A stretch of 64,000 nucleotides of DNA. Source: Simiduia litorea (lineage in GTDB: Bacteria; Pseudomonadota; Gammaproteobacteria; Pseudomonadales; Cellvibrionaceae). Location: assembly GCF_042853465.1 (NCBI RefSeq), contig NZ_AP031497.1:2790001-2854000 (forward strand), written 5' to 3'. The notes under the pieces were generated by a model. It did no database searches and was not told the DNA's origin. It saw only the letters and a program-made list of their open reading frames with translations. The position numbers and the translations under genes were made by a program. Of this stretch, positions 27,634-35,713 are shown in pieces (positions within the stretch are counted from its first letter, which is position 1; each line of letters opens with the position of its first letter).

Positions 27634-28119
27634 TTAATTTGCACTTAAATGCAGTTCTGGAGAATGCGCTTGGCGCTGTTGATTTAGCCGAGCAATGGTT
27701 TTCTTCGCCGCGTCTTCGGTTGCCACCGTACAATCACTTTGCCATTGCGCAGCTGGCAGCGCAGCCTCGCTATGGGCTTCGGACTCACTGACAGAGGAGA
27801 CAAGGTGCATGGGCAACAGATACCGTTCATCCGCCTTTAGCAAGCGATCGCAGCCACCTGGCGTAATAACGCTAATCCGCTGACCTTTAGCTAACACGAG
27901 ATTGTCATTCCACGCATCGACAATTTCCAGCTCATAACGTACGCGATCAACACCCAGCGTACCTGGGTTTGAAAGGCCAAAACTGTAAAGAAACTCGCGC
28001 TCGACTACCTTGGCTAAGATCTGGGGTTTAACGTCGACCTCTGTGTCGGCAATAGCCGCAGGCATCAAGCCAATCGCACTGAGGGACAGACATAACAAGG
28101 ATAAGCGCATCATCGACAA
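27634..28119 (-). CDS. Secreted or periplasmic protein of unknown function
   Basis: 161 aa with a clear signal peptide (cleavage near A-I-A-D, residue 25). I do not recognise the family. The mature part has two cysteines, in G-G-C-D-R-L and W-Q-S-D-C-T, about 40 residues apart and likely disulfide-bonded. The pattern V-R-Y-E-L-E-I-V-D-A-W then G-Q-R-I-S-V-I-T and C-x-x-L-x-x-x-x-x-Y-L-L-P faintly recalls NTR/TIMP-like beta-barrels, but this is a weak resemblance. It is downstream of the OmpA-lipoprotein gene on the same strand (69 bp gap) and may be co-transcribed. Confidence 0.65.
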   Translation of the reverse strand: MSMMRLSLLCLSLSAIGLMPAAIADTEVDVKPQILAKVVEREFLYSFGLSNPGTLGVDRVRYELEIVDAWNDNLVLAKGQRISVITPGGCDRLLKADERYLLPMHLVSSVSESEAHSEAALPAAQWQSDCTVATEDAAKKTIARLNQQRQAHSPELHLSAN

Positions 28120-28188
28120 TCTACATCCCTATGGTATTGTGCATATTCAGTTGATAAACGGCGCCCACCTCAGTGAGCGCCAGCAAGC

Positions 28189-28839
28189 TTACAAGGGCAA
28201 TAATTCTAATTCAACGCGGCGATTGCTCTCGCGCCCAGCGGCAGTTTCGTTACTTGCGATTGGGTAAGATTCGCCGTAACCCACTGATTGAATACGGCCT
28301 GCCGGGATTTGTTGACCTTGCAGATACTGAGCAACACTGGAAGCGCGCTGCTGGCTCAACACTTGGTTGCTGGAATCACTGCCCACAGAGTCGGTGTGGC
28401 CGGCAACTTTAATCGCGGTTTTATTAAATTTCTTTAACACTTTGGCAACACTGTTCAGGGTTGGGTAAAAGTCGCTGCGAATTTCATGACGGCCGCTGGC
28501 GAAGGTAATGTTACCCGGCATAATCAAATACACCTTATCGCCGTCTCGACGCACCTGAACACCGGTGCCTTGAAGCTCCTGACGCAAAGCTGCTTCCTGT
28601 TGATCCATGTAGTAGCCAACGCCACCGCCGGCAACACCACCTATCACGGCACCGGTTGCAGCAGCCTTGCCGCGATCTTTACCCTTTTTCGCTGTTGCCG
28701 CGCCGAGAACCGCGCCGGCAACCGCACCGACAGCCGCACCCGTGGTTGCATTGCTGGTTTTTTCCTCACCGGTGTAAGGATCAATTGTCTGGCAAGCCGC
28801 CATTGTCAAAGCCAAAAGAGCAATAAGTAAAAATCGCAT
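28189..28839 (-). CDS. OmpA-family lipoprotein with glycine-zipper segment
   Basis: About 216 aa from the ATG at 28839, preceded by GAGGTG at correct spacing. The lipobox is M-A-A-C. A glycine-zipper region (about 35-80; repeated G-A-V-x-G-A-V/G-G-V-A-G-G) could insert into or associate with membrane. The C-terminal OmpA domain (about 110-215) carries the peptidoglycan-binding signature G-H-T-D-S-V-G-S then S-x-x-R-A-x-S-V and N-R-R-V-E-L-E-L. The layout is like YiaD/YfiB-type lipoproteins, linking outer membrane and cell wall. It is divergent from a leucine-rich-repeat lipoprotein. Confidence 0.9.
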   Translation of the reverse strand: MRFLLIALLALTMAACQTIDPYTGEEKTSNATTGAAVGAVAGAVLGAATAKKGKDRGKAAATGAVIGGVAGGGVGYYMDQQEAALRQELQGTGVQVRRDGDKVYLIMPGNITFASGRHEIRSDFYPTLNSVAKVLKKFNKTAIKVAGHTDSVGSDSSNQVLSQQRASSVAQYLQGQQIPAGRIQSVGYGESYPIASNETAAGRESNRRVELELLPL

Positions 28840-29047
28840 TGTGCACCTCAAAAAAGAGTCATAAAAGCTGAAATAGCGCGGTTAAGACCTAAGCGCAGAG
28901 ACTTAGTTCATTTAACGTGCGGCAGTATACAAGGGTTATAGTGTTGGGATAAGTGGTGGCTATCTCATTACCGGATAGATTTATCGAAACTGGTTATTCA
29001 ATGCCACTGCAGTTATGCTCTGCGCCATTCCATACGGGGTGCAATAA

Positions 29048-29557
29048 ATGACTGATTACAAACATCTTATACTGCTGTGCCTAAGCAGCGCCTTGCTGTA
29101 CGCCTGTCAGGGTTACGAGGTAACGCTGAACGACCGCGAAATATACAAACCCGCCCCCGCCCTGACGCAATTCCAAATGGCCGACAACAACCTGCAAAAT
29201 TGCCTAGACCAAACGATAAAGGACCAAAACATCACAGCCGTGACGCAACTCACTCAGTTGAGCTGCACCCACGCAGGAATCAGAAATCTAACCGGTTTGG
29301 GTTACTTCTCAGCGCTCGAGGCACTTAACCTCTCTGACAATGATATCGAGATCATCGAGCCGCTCGCTCAGCTCAGTAAATTAAACGTGCTGCTACTGGA
29401 GAATAATCGCATCAAAAGTACAGATGCGGTCTTAGCGCTATTGAAGTTGCAAACGTTGGATTTACGCGGGAACCAAGACTTGGCGTGCGATGAATTGGCT
29501 CGCCTCGTAAAGCAAAGCCCAGCGGAGATAACCCTACCCAAACATTGTCGCGAGTGA
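29048..29557 (+). CDS. Leucine-rich-repeat lipoprotein
   Basis: 169 aa. The signal peptide ends in the lipobox L-Y-A-C at about residue 20. After a non-repetitive start (about 21-60), four or more LRR units follow, for example L-E-A-L-N-L-S-D-N-D-I, L-N-V-L-L-L-E-N-N-R-I and L-Q-T-L-D-L-R-G-N, close to the internalin-like SDS22 type. A C-terminal pair of Cys could form a cap. Such repeats normally bind protein; the partner here is unknown. The stop codon lies within a strong hairpin shared with the convergent PilZ gene. Confidence 0.8.
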   Translation: MTDYKHLILLCLSSALLYACQGYEVTLNDREIYKPAPALTQFQMADNNLQNCLDQTIKDQNITAVTQLTQLSCTHAGIRNLTGLGYFSALEALNLSDNDIEIIEPLAQLSKLNVLLLENNRIKSTDAVLALLKLQTLDLRGNQDLACDELARLVKQSPAEITLPKHCRE

Positions 29558-29575
29558 TCCATTAGATCACTCGCG
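29549..29575. terminator. Bidirectional hairpin between the LRR and PilZ genes
   Basis: Perfect 11-bp arms CGCGAGTGATC (29549-29559) and GATCACTCGCG (29565-29575) with a 5-nt loop; the left arm contains the LRR stop codon. No real T-tract follows on either side. Confidence 0.6.
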
Positions 29576-29586
29576 TGTCAGGTTGG

Positions 29587-29859
29587 CTATTTAGGACAAA
29601 ACATTAGCCCTATCGTGTTCTTTTCTTGGTGCATCACTTTCATTGCAACAGGGTCGTCGTTAATCTGCCCCGCAATTTTTTTAAAGATCACATGCACTAA
29701 CGTTCCCGGCGGTGGCACTTGCTCGGTTTCGAGCTGCACAGACGCACCGCCATCGGAGATGTCGCGCGTGTAGCCAACCAAGGTGCCGAAGGCTGGGTGC
29801 GTCATCTCTACTCTTATCGATGTCGCTTGACGCGCATATCTGCGTCGCTCTGAATCCAC
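29587..29859 (-). CDS. PilZ-domain protein (c-di-GMP receptor)
   Basis: 90 aa from a GTG at 29859 that has GGGAG seven bases upstream; the longer frame from a TTG at 29910 has no such site and adds residues foreign to the family. The c-di-GMP motifs are intact: R-R-R-Y-A-R near the N-terminus and D-I-S-D-G-G-A-S-V about 30 residues later, followed by the short beta-barrel. A single-domain PilZ protein of this size acts as a c-di-GMP-responsive adaptor for motility, pili or exopolysaccharide. The target cannot be read from the neighbourhood. Confidence 0.85.
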   Translation of the reverse strand: MDSERRRYARQATSIRVEMTHPAFGTLVGYTRDISDGGASVQLETEQVPPPGTLVHVIFKKIAGQINDDPVAMKVMHQEKNTIGLMFCPK

Positions 29860-30084
29860 AATATACTCCCTAGAAGCGTCTAAATAATAACCAATGAACT
29901 GGAGAAGCAAGTCAACTTGCCCGTCGCCACTGCGGCAAAATCCATTTCAGTATAGGCGGCAAATCCTATGTAACCGGTCATTTTTAGAACCAAGTGCACG
30001 ACTTACAATCTGCCAAAGAATAAATTCAAACTATTGTACTAAGTAGCGCCCTCGGCTCGATTGTTTTTTGATCAGATTTCAGTT

Positions 30085-30119
30085 TTATCCCCACTTTCTG
30101 TGGATAAGTCTGTGCATGA
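30085..30119. promoter_or_regulatory. DnaA-box-like cluster
   Basis: TTATCCCCA (30085-30093, one mismatch), a perfect consensus box in inverse orientation TGTGGATAA (30099-30107), and TGTGCATGA (30111-30119, near-consensus) lie within 35 bp. The last two repeat with a 12-bp period. No dnaA, dnaN, gidA or parAB gene flanks the site, so it is more likely a titration or regulatory site than an origin. Confidence 0.4.
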
Positions 30120-30541
30120 CCCATTTGAAACAGCGCCAATTGCCCTAGTTATGCGGGGCAGATACGGATTGATTAAAATTTAATCAGCAAGAAAAATAAT
30201 CATAAAAAACAACAAGTTATATATGTCAATATGTTCAGGTGCCATTTTTTTGTCGGCACCAAATCAACGATTCAAGCGACCAACCTTAGGGTGTGGAAAT
30301 ATCTGACAGGTTAGACAGGTCAAAACTTTGCCAGCTGTGAAGGGTTCACTAACTTGAAGCATGTTTCGGCATTTTTTAGCGCCAATAGGTATAAAAATAG
30401 CGTATTTGAATGACAAACTAATCTTAGATAGTGTGGTTACTGTCACATTAACGCCCTACACTCGCGCAGCTTTTAACTCCAGCAAACATTTTCCACGCCG
30501 TCCCAACCACGACACCCCTACAAGTAGTAAAAACACCATGC

Positions 30542-30573
30542 AAAAAAAAGCCGCACCTAAAGGTGCGGCCTTT
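30542..30573 (-). terminator. Intrinsic terminator of the peroxiredoxin gene
   Basis: Read leftward: GCCGCACCT/AGGTGCGGC stem of 9 bp with a 2-nt loop, followed by eight U in the transcript (A-tract 30542-30549). It lies about 17 bp beyond the peroxiredoxin stop. Confidence 0.9.
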
Positions 30574-30589
30574 TGAAATGCCGAATGAC

Positions 30590-31192
30590 TTATAGCTTGT
30601 CAGCATTTTCTTTCAGGTAAGCAGCCACACCTTCTGGTGATGCAGTCATACCTTTATCGCCATCTTTCCAACCCGCAGGGCACACTTCGCCATGGGCTTG
30701 GTTAAACGCCAAGGCGTCAACCATGCGCAACATCTCATCGACGTTACGGCCCAATGGCAGATCGTTCACCACTTGGTGACGCACTAACCCATCCTCATCA
30801 ATCAAGAAGGAGCCGCGGAAGGCTACGCCACCGTCAGACTCAACATCGTAATCTTTACAGATAGAGTGTGTGATGTCGGCAACCAAGGTGTAGCGAACTG
30901 GGCCGATACCGCCTTGATCTACTGGAGTGTTACGCCAGGCGTTGTGGCTGAAGTGTGAGTCAATAGACACACCAATCACTTCGACGTTGCGCTTTTTAAA
31001 CTCTTCGATGCGATGATCGAAAGCCAACAGCTCAGACGGACAAACAAAGGTGAAATCAAGTGGATAGAAAAACACCACTGCTTTCTTGCCCTTAATGCTC
31101 GCGGCCAAATTGTACTCATCAACGATTTCGCCAGATGCCAATACTGCTGCTGCGGTAAAGTCTGGTGCTTGCTTGCCTACTAATACGCCCAT
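30590..31192 (-). CDS. Typical 2-Cys peroxiredoxin (AhpC/Prx1 family)
   Basis: 200 aa. The peroxidatic cysteine is C51 in D-F-T-F-V-C-P-S-E, and the resolving cysteine is in E-V-C-P-A-G-W near residue 170, giving the typical two-Cys decameric type that reduces H2O2 and organic peroxides. The C-terminal Y-L-K-E-N-A-D-K-L resembles the tail that makes such enzymes sensitive to overoxidation. No ahpF is adjacent, so electrons probably come from thioredoxin. It is divergent from bfd-bfr, an iron/oxidative stress neighbourhood. A perfect terminator follows. Confidence 0.94.
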   Translation of the reverse strand: MGVLVGKQAPDFTAAAVLASGEIVDEYNLAASIKGKKAVVFFYPLDFTFVCPSELLAFDHRIEEFKKRNVEVIGVSIDSHFSHNAWRNTPVDQGGIGPVRYTLVADITHSICKDYDVESDGGVAFRGSFLIDEDGLVRHQVVNDLPLGRNVDEMLRMVDALAFNQAHGEVCPAGWKDGDKGMTASPEGVAAYLKENADKL

Positions 31193-31433
31193 GTTTTATC
31201 TCCTTGTTCAATTCGAATACAGGGTTTGTAAGGGTAACGCGGTAAACTTAAAGGTCGACTCAAGATAAGCGGCGTCAACCAAAATACAGACGGCGCCAAT
31301 TACCAAAGTAACGCCCACCATCAGGAAAAATGTCAGCGGCACTATAGTAGCCTGCTAATGCCGCCATATTCATTGAATTTGTATATGGTTCCGATTGCAG
31401 CAGATTCAAGGGTAGTCCAAACAAACAGTTATA

Positions 31434-31485
31434 AATAAGAATTATTCCTATCGGCTATTGACAATGATTCCTATTACCGTAAACT
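31434..31485 (+). promoter_or_regulatory. bfd: bfd promoter with Fur-like sequence
   Basis: TTGACA (31458-31463), a 16-bp spacer and TAAACT (31480-31485) form a candidate promoter. AT-rich AATAAGAATTATTCCTAT (31434-31451) and ACAATGATTCCTATT (31461-31475) resemble Fur-box halves and overlap it, as expected if bfd is induced in iron starvation. The Fur match is only by eye. Confidence 0.45.
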
Positions 31486-31523
31486 CCTCAACTGTGATTT
31501 AACTATCCAGTGAAGAAACATCT

Positions 31524-31730
31524 ATGTACGTCTGCATCTGTAAAGGCATTACCGACTCCCAAATAACCGACGCTGTTGCGGGCGGTGCCACTAACTTACG
31601 CAAAGTGCGCAAGGCATTGGGTGTGGCGAGTCAATGTGGCAAATGCAGCATGCTGGCACAAGAAATAATTGATGAAACCTTACAAATGCACACCGGTGGC
31701 AGTGGCGATCTGTTCTACGCCGCGGCATAA
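31524..31730 (+). CDS. bfd: Bacterioferritin-associated ferredoxin
   Basis: 68 aa, the classic Bfd size. A 2Fe-2S cluster should be held by C4, C6, C38 and C41 (M-Y-V-C-I-C at the start and Q-C-G-K-C later). Bfd docks on bacterioferritin and reduces the stored ferric iron to release it. It sits 144 bp upstream of bfr on the same strand, the normal pairing. A possible Fur-controlled promoter lies upstream. Confidence 0.95.
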   Translation: MYVCICKGITDSQITDAVAGGATNLRKVRKALGVASQCGKCSMLAQEIIDETLQMHTGGSGDLFYAAA

Positions 31731-31874
31731 ACGCTAAGCATTCGTATTTTTAATCACGCTACAAATCTAGCTCAATCCCTTATATTTCAAACACTTACAG
31801 CCTAAATTCTTGACAGACGCCGAACCTAGGCACACACTTGCTCACTTACACTTTCGAGCAAATGGAGCCCTTGT

Positions 31875-32345
31875 ATGAAAGGCGACCCGCAAGTACTTGT
31901 CCACCTCAACAAAGCGCTTGGCAATGAACTCATCGCCATCAATCAATATTTTTTACATGCGCGCATGTATAAAGATTGGGGCCTGAAAGAGCTGGCCGAT
32001 AAGGAATACCACGAATCCATCGACGAAATGAAGCACGCCGACCTATTGATCGAGCGTATCCTATTTCTGGAAGGCATCCCAAATCTTCAGGACTTGGGCA
32101 AGCTGATGATCGGCGAAAACGTTAAGGAAATGCTGAGCTGCGACCTTAAGTTAGAACTTAAAGCGATTCCCGATCTAAAAGCGGGGATTAAGTACTGTGA
32201 GTCAGTGCAGGACTATATAAGCAGGGATGTCCTGAAGCATATTTTGGAATCTGAAGAAGAGCACGTGGATTGGCTGGAAACCCAGCTCGGCCTCATTGAG
32301 CGTGTGGGTTTACAGAACTACCAACAATCGCAAATGGAATCCTAA
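31875..32345 (+). CDS. bfr: Bacterioferritin
   Basis: 156 aa. All ferroxidase ligands are at the canonical numbers: E18, E51, H54, E94, E127 and H130. M52, the axial haem ligand at the subunit dimer interface, is present, so this is a haem-binding bacterioferritin rather than a plain ferritin. It forms 24-mer iron-storage shells. It has its own possible promoter (TTGACA at about 31811) as well as lying behind bfd. A perfect bidirectional terminator overlaps its stop codon. Confidence 0.96.
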   Translation: MKGDPQVLVHLNKALGNELIAINQYFLHARMYKDWGLKELADKEYHESIDEMKHADLLIERILFLEGIPNLQDLGKLMIGENVKEMLSCDLKLELKAIPDLKAGIKYCESVQDYISRDVLKHILESEEEHVDWLETQLGLIERVGLQNYQQSQMES

Positions 32346-32375
32346 TAAAAAGCCCGCTTAAGCGGGCTTTTTATT
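32344..32375. terminator. Bidirectional intrinsic terminator between bfr and the HIT gene
   Basis: A 32-bp perfect palindrome starts in the bfr stop codon: core AGCCCGCTT/AAGCGGGCT flanked by A5 on the left and T5 on the right, so a U-tract is produced on both strands. It serves the convergent bfr and HIT genes. Confidence 0.93.
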
Positions 32376-32380
32376 AGCGT

Positions 32381-32806
32381 CTAGTTAGCAGCCGTAAAGT
32401 TTTCTCCCGCCAACGCATTGATGAGCTTTTCTTGCCTGCGCAACAATTTATCGGGCTCATAGGTTTTACTAGGGACTTTACCCCAAACTGGGCCGGGCCA
32501 CGCGGCATCCTGCTCAAAACGAGCGATATGGTGTAGATGCAGCTGCGGCACCATATTGCCAAGAGCCGCTACATTGATCTTTTTTGGGTCAAATAAGCTC
32601 ACCATCACCTCGGCAAGTAAACAGGACTCATCCATCAAAACATGGCGCTCCTGCTCATTGAGGTGATGAATTTCAGTGATTGATGCCCGCTCAGGGATCA
32701 ATAAACACCAGGGATAATTGGCGTCGAGACTCAATCTCACCTGACATAGCGCCATTCGCCCCAATAGCACGGAATCTTTTTCTAACTGCGGGTGAAGGGA
32801 AAACAT
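32381..32806 (-). CDS. HIT-family nucleotide hydrolase/transferase
   Basis: 141 aa. The His-triad region reads V-P-Q-L-H-L-H-H-I-A-R near residue 91: a variant of H-x-H-x-H in which the first His is Gln, as commonly seen in a bacterial HIT subgroup, and the catalytic middle His is kept. N-Y-P-W-C-L-L-I-P-E-R near residue 30 forms the nucleotide pocket. Members act on Ap4A-like or other nucleoside phosphoramidate or anhydride bonds; the substrate is unknown. It is convergent with bfr and divergent from proS. Confidence 0.85.
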   Translation of the reverse strand: MFSLHPQLEKDSVLLGRMALCQVRLSLDANYPWCLLIPERASITEIHHLNEQERHVLMDESCLLAEVMVSLFDPKKINVAALGNMVPQLHLHHIARFEQDAAWPGPVWGKVPSKTYEPDKLLRRQEKLINALAGENFTAAN

Positions 32807-32885
32807 AACCTACCTCATTGTGCCCATTGGCCTATGCCCCTTAGAATAGCCGGTTTGAAGTTCATGATCTATTAAAGAGAAAGCC

Positions 32886-34610
32886 ATGCGCGCTAGTCGT
32901 TTTTTGATTGCCACCCTTAAAGAAACCCCCAACGATGCAGAAGTGATCAGCCATCAGCTGATGTTAAGGGCGGGCATGATCCGCAAACTTGCCTCAGGTC
33001 TCTATACTTGGCTACCACTCGGTTTAAGGGTGTTGCGGAAAGTAGAAGCCATCGTGCGCGAGGAGATGAACGCCGCCTGCTCGCAAGAGGTTCTAATGCC
33101 TGTGGTACAACCAGCTGAGCTATGGCAAGAATCCGGCCGCTGGCAGCAATACGGGCCAGAATTATTGCGTATAACCGATCGCCACCAACGCGCTTTTTGC
33201 CTAGGTCCGACCCATGAAGAGGTCATCACCGATTTAGTGCGCAACGAAATTAAATCTTACAAACAGCTACCCGCTAGCTTTTATCAAATTCAAACCAAGT
33301 TCCGCGACGAAATCCGCCCGCGTTTTGGCGTCATGCGCTCGCGCGAATTCATCATGAAAGACGCCTACTCCTTTCATGCCAGCCAAGCATGTTTGCAAAA
33401 AACTTACGACACCATGCATCAAGCCTATTGCAATATCTTCGACCGAATCGGTTTAAAATATCGCCCAGTGCTAGCGGATACCGGCTCAATAGGCGGTGCC
33501 TTCTCCCACGAATTTCACGTGTTAGCCGCCAGTGGTGAGGACGCAATCGTGTTTAGCGACGGCTCAGACTACGCCGCGAATATCGAAAAGGCCGAGGCCA
33601 TTGCCCCCGCTGGCACCCGCCCGTCAGCAAACCAAACCCTGACCAAAGTGGCGACGCCAAATGTCACTACCATTGAAGAGGTTTGTCAGACCCTCAACAT
33701 CGACCCTACAAACACGGTAAAAACACTTATCGTCCTAGGCGAGTCGAAACAAGACCAACCGCAGTCGCTCATTGCACTGGTTTTACGCGGTGATCACGCG
33801 CTCAATGAAATTAAGGCGGAGAAACTCGCCGGTGTCGCCAATCCCTTAGTCTTCGCCTCAGAGGAACAAGTGAAAGCGGCCCTAGGTGTAAGCGTTGGTT
33901 CTATCGGCCCAATCAACTTAGCGATCGAGATGATTGTTGATCGCGCCGCCGCTCACTTGGCAGACTTTGCCTGTGGCGCCAACGAAGATGGCTTCCACTT
34001 TACTGGCGCAAACTGGTCGCGCGATGCCGAATGCACGCGTATCGAAGACATGCGCAATGTTGTCGCTGGCGATCCAAGCCCCGATGGTAAAGGCCAATTG
34101 GATATCAAACGCGGCATCGAGGTTGGCCACATATTCCAGCTCGGCACTAAGTACTCAGAGGCGCTGAGCGCAAAAGTATTGAGTGAAAATGGCAAAGCAG
34201 AAACCATGACCATGGGCTGCTACGGCATTGGTGTGACCCGCGTCGTCGCTGCTGCCATTGAACAAAATCACGACCAGAACGGTATCGTTTGGCCGACAGC
34301 CATCGCGCCCTTCCACGTGGCACTTGTACCGATAAACATGAATAAATCTGAGGCCGTTCGCTCAGCCTGTGAAACGATCTACGCCGAACTCATAGCCGCT
34401 GGAGTAGACGTTTTATTTATGGATGAAGACAAGGCACGACTCGGTGTCATGCTGGCCAACGCTGAACTTATGGGCATTCCACACCGTATCGTTATTGGCG
34501 ACCGTGGTTTGGAAACCCAAGAAGTTGAATACAAAGGTCGCCGAGACAGCGAAAGCCGTCAATTGCCTTTAGCCGGCATCGTCAACTACATCAAGACAGA
34601 AGTCGCCTAA
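32886..34610 (+). CDS. proS: Prolyl-tRNA synthetase (bacterial type)
   Basis: 574 aa, the size of bacterial ProRS with an editing insertion. Class II motifs are visible: the N-terminal start R-A-S-R-F-L-I-A-T-L-K-E-T-P, motif 1 around P-L-G-L-R-V-L, T-H-E-E-V-I-T-D and motif 2 F-R-D-E-I-R-P-R-F-G-V-M-R-S-R-E-F. The INS editing domain (about 225-380) removes mischarged Ala. Motif 3 is G-C-Y-G-I-G-V-T-R near residue 440. The C-terminal anticodon-binding domain follows. It charges tRNA-Pro. The next gene starts 2 bp after its stop, so they are co-transcribed. Confidence 0.97.
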   Translation: MRASRFLIATLKETPNDAEVISHQLMLRAGMIRKLASGLYTWLPLGLRVLRKVEAIVREEMNAACSQEVLMPVVQPAELWQESGRWQQYGPELLRITDRHQRAFCLGPTHEEVITDLVRNEIKSYKQLPASFYQIQTKFRDEIRPRFGVMRSREFIMKDAYSFHASQACLQKTYDTMHQAYCNIFDRIGLKYRPVLADTGSIGGAFSHEFHVLAASGEDAIVFSDGSDYAANIEKAEAIAPAGTRPSANQTLTKVATPNVTTIEEVCQTLNIDPTNTVKTLIVLGESKQDQPQSLIALVLRGDHALNEIKAEKLAGVANPLVFASEEQVKAALGVSVGSIGPINLAIEMIVDRAAAHLADFACGANEDGFHFTGANWSRDAECTRIEDMRNVVAGDPSPDGKGQLDIKRGIEVGHIFQLGTKYSEALSAKVLSENGKAETMTMGCYGIGVTRVVAAAIEQNHDQNGIVWPTAIAPFHVALVPINMNKSEAVRSACETIYAELIAAGVDVLFMDEDKARLGVMLANAELMGIPHRIVIGDRGLETQEVEYKGRRDSESRQLPLAGIVNYIKTEVA

Positions 34611-34611
34611 C

Positions 34612-35184
34612 GTGCGCGCTTGCTGCTGTGTCTTGCTAACACTTGTGCTTGGCTTCGCTAATAGCCATCACGTGTTAGCGAACACGGCAACGCCTGAGAT
34701 TGACGACGAATTAAGAACCCTACTGTTAAACGCTGTTAAATCTTCCGATAGCTTTGTCGATCGCTTTGACGCCGAAGCCTGGTTAATGTTGCAATCCAAT
34801 AAGCTCAACCGGTTCGTCAAAGAACCGGAAAAGCGCTTAACCATCTTGCGCGCAGTGCACAGCGAAGCGAAACGCGCCGGTTTACAACCAGAATTGGTCT
34901 TAGCGGTGATCGAAATTGAAAGTGCCTTCGATCGCTACGCTGTTTCGCGGGTTGGCGCCCAAGGCATGATGCAAGTTATGCCCTTTTGGAAACTCGAAAT
35001 TGGTCGCGCTGACGACAACCTCATCGATATGCATACCAACCTACGGTATGGCTGCACCATCCTCAAACACTATATCAATCGATCTGACGGCCACTGGGCC
35101 GATGCTTTAGCACGCTACAACGGCTCCTATGGCAAATATTGGTATTCAGAAAAAGTTCTTAATGCCTGGCAGCGCTGGCGCTAA
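34612..35184 (+). CDS. Small lytic transglycosylase (SLT domain)
   Basis: 190 aa, starting with GTG directly after the proS stop. A signal peptide of about 24 residues is followed by an SLT/goose-lysozyme-like domain: V-I-E-I-E-S-A-F-D with the catalytic Glu, then A-V-S-x-x-G-A-Q-G-M-M-Q-V-M-P, and the later N-L-R-Y-G and A-L-A-R-Y-N-G-S-Y-G. It cleaves the glycan strand of peptidoglycan, giving 1,6-anhydro ends, in the periplasm. It is much shorter than Slt70. Placement after proS is seen in several gammaproteobacteria, as I recall. Confidence 0.92.
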   Translation: MRACCCVLLTLVLGFANSHHVLANTATPEIDDELRTLLLNAVKSSDSFVDRFDAEAWLMLQSNKLNRFVKEPEKRLTILRAVHSEAKRAGLQPELVLAVIEIESAFDRYAVSRVGAQGMMQVMPFWKLEIGRADDNLIDMHTNLRYGCTILKHYINRSDGHWADALARYNGSYGKYWYSEKVLNAWQRWR

Positions 35185-35185
35185 A

Positions 35186-35641
35186 TCATTCTTTGTTGGA
35201 GAAGCGAATGTCTGGATGGGTCATCAATCGTTTAACCCACTGACCTAATTCCCTGCCGTTAGGTTTTTCATTTCTCAAATAAGCGTCGCGAAAATTTTCT
35301 AAAACCGTCACTGGAATAGACTCCTGATCATCTAGTATGAAAACTTCCATATTCCAAGAGGTAAAAGACGCGCTACGTACTGGTTCATCAATAAGGATTT
35401 GAAGGTTGTCGTGTCGAGGGTCGGACATTATTTTTTTTAGTAAATATTCGATCTCATCATGCTCACCTTCAAGTATCTGCACAAATCGACCACTATCGAC
35501 GACCAAGACACCATTGACACCTAGTACAATATTACACACCTGCGATTTTTTCTGAATGTCACTTAAACATTCAAATAAGCTGTCTTCGACGTCAAGTAGG
35601 CGGTGATTAATTTCACTGGAGTACATCAATAATCTAGGCAT
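35186..35641 (-). CDS. BLUF-domain blue-light photoreceptor
   Basis: 151 aa from the ATG at 35641; an upstream TTG frame adds 18 unlike residues. The BLUF flavin pocket is complete: Y7, N37, Q55, W96 and M98, in the right order (M-Y-S-S; V-C-N; R-F-V-Q-I-L-E-G-E; S-W-N-M). It should bind FAD and show the Tyr-Gln hydrogen-bond switch under blue light. Only about 50 residues follow the BLUF core, helical and without an enzymatic domain, so it is a short BLUF protein that signals through a partner. It ends 2 bp from the convergent transglycosylase gene. The partner cannot be named. Confidence 0.9.
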   Translation of the reverse strand: MPRLLMYSSEINHRLLDVEDSLFECLSDIQKKSQVCNIVLGVNGVLVVDSGRFVQILEGEHDEIEYLLKKIMSDPRHDNLQILIDEPVRSASFTSWNMEVFILDDQESIPVTVLENFRDAYLRNEKPNGRELGQWVKRLMTHPDIRFSNKE

Positions 35642-35713
35642 TAAATATAACTGAACTCCCAATAATTGACAGGCACCAAAACCGGCACCCACCAATTATA
35701 GCCCTCAACCCGA

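Larger units (their letters stand above)
29860..30589. other. Gene-free 730-bp region with DnaA-box-like cluster
   Basis: No credible gene is visible. The stretch contains DnaA-box-like 9-mers (30085-30119), an AT-rich segment with a 17-bp palindrome TGATTAAAATTTAATCA (about 30169-30185), GGTGCC/GGCACC arms around a T-rich loop (30238-30260) and the terminator of the leftward peroxiredoxin gene. A small RNA is possible but not demonstrable by eye. Confidence 0.45.

Noticed and set aside
30085..30260. Replication origin
   Set aside because: DnaA-like boxes and AT-rich sequence are present, but no dnaA/dnaN/gidA/rpmH genes or 13-mer arrays are near.
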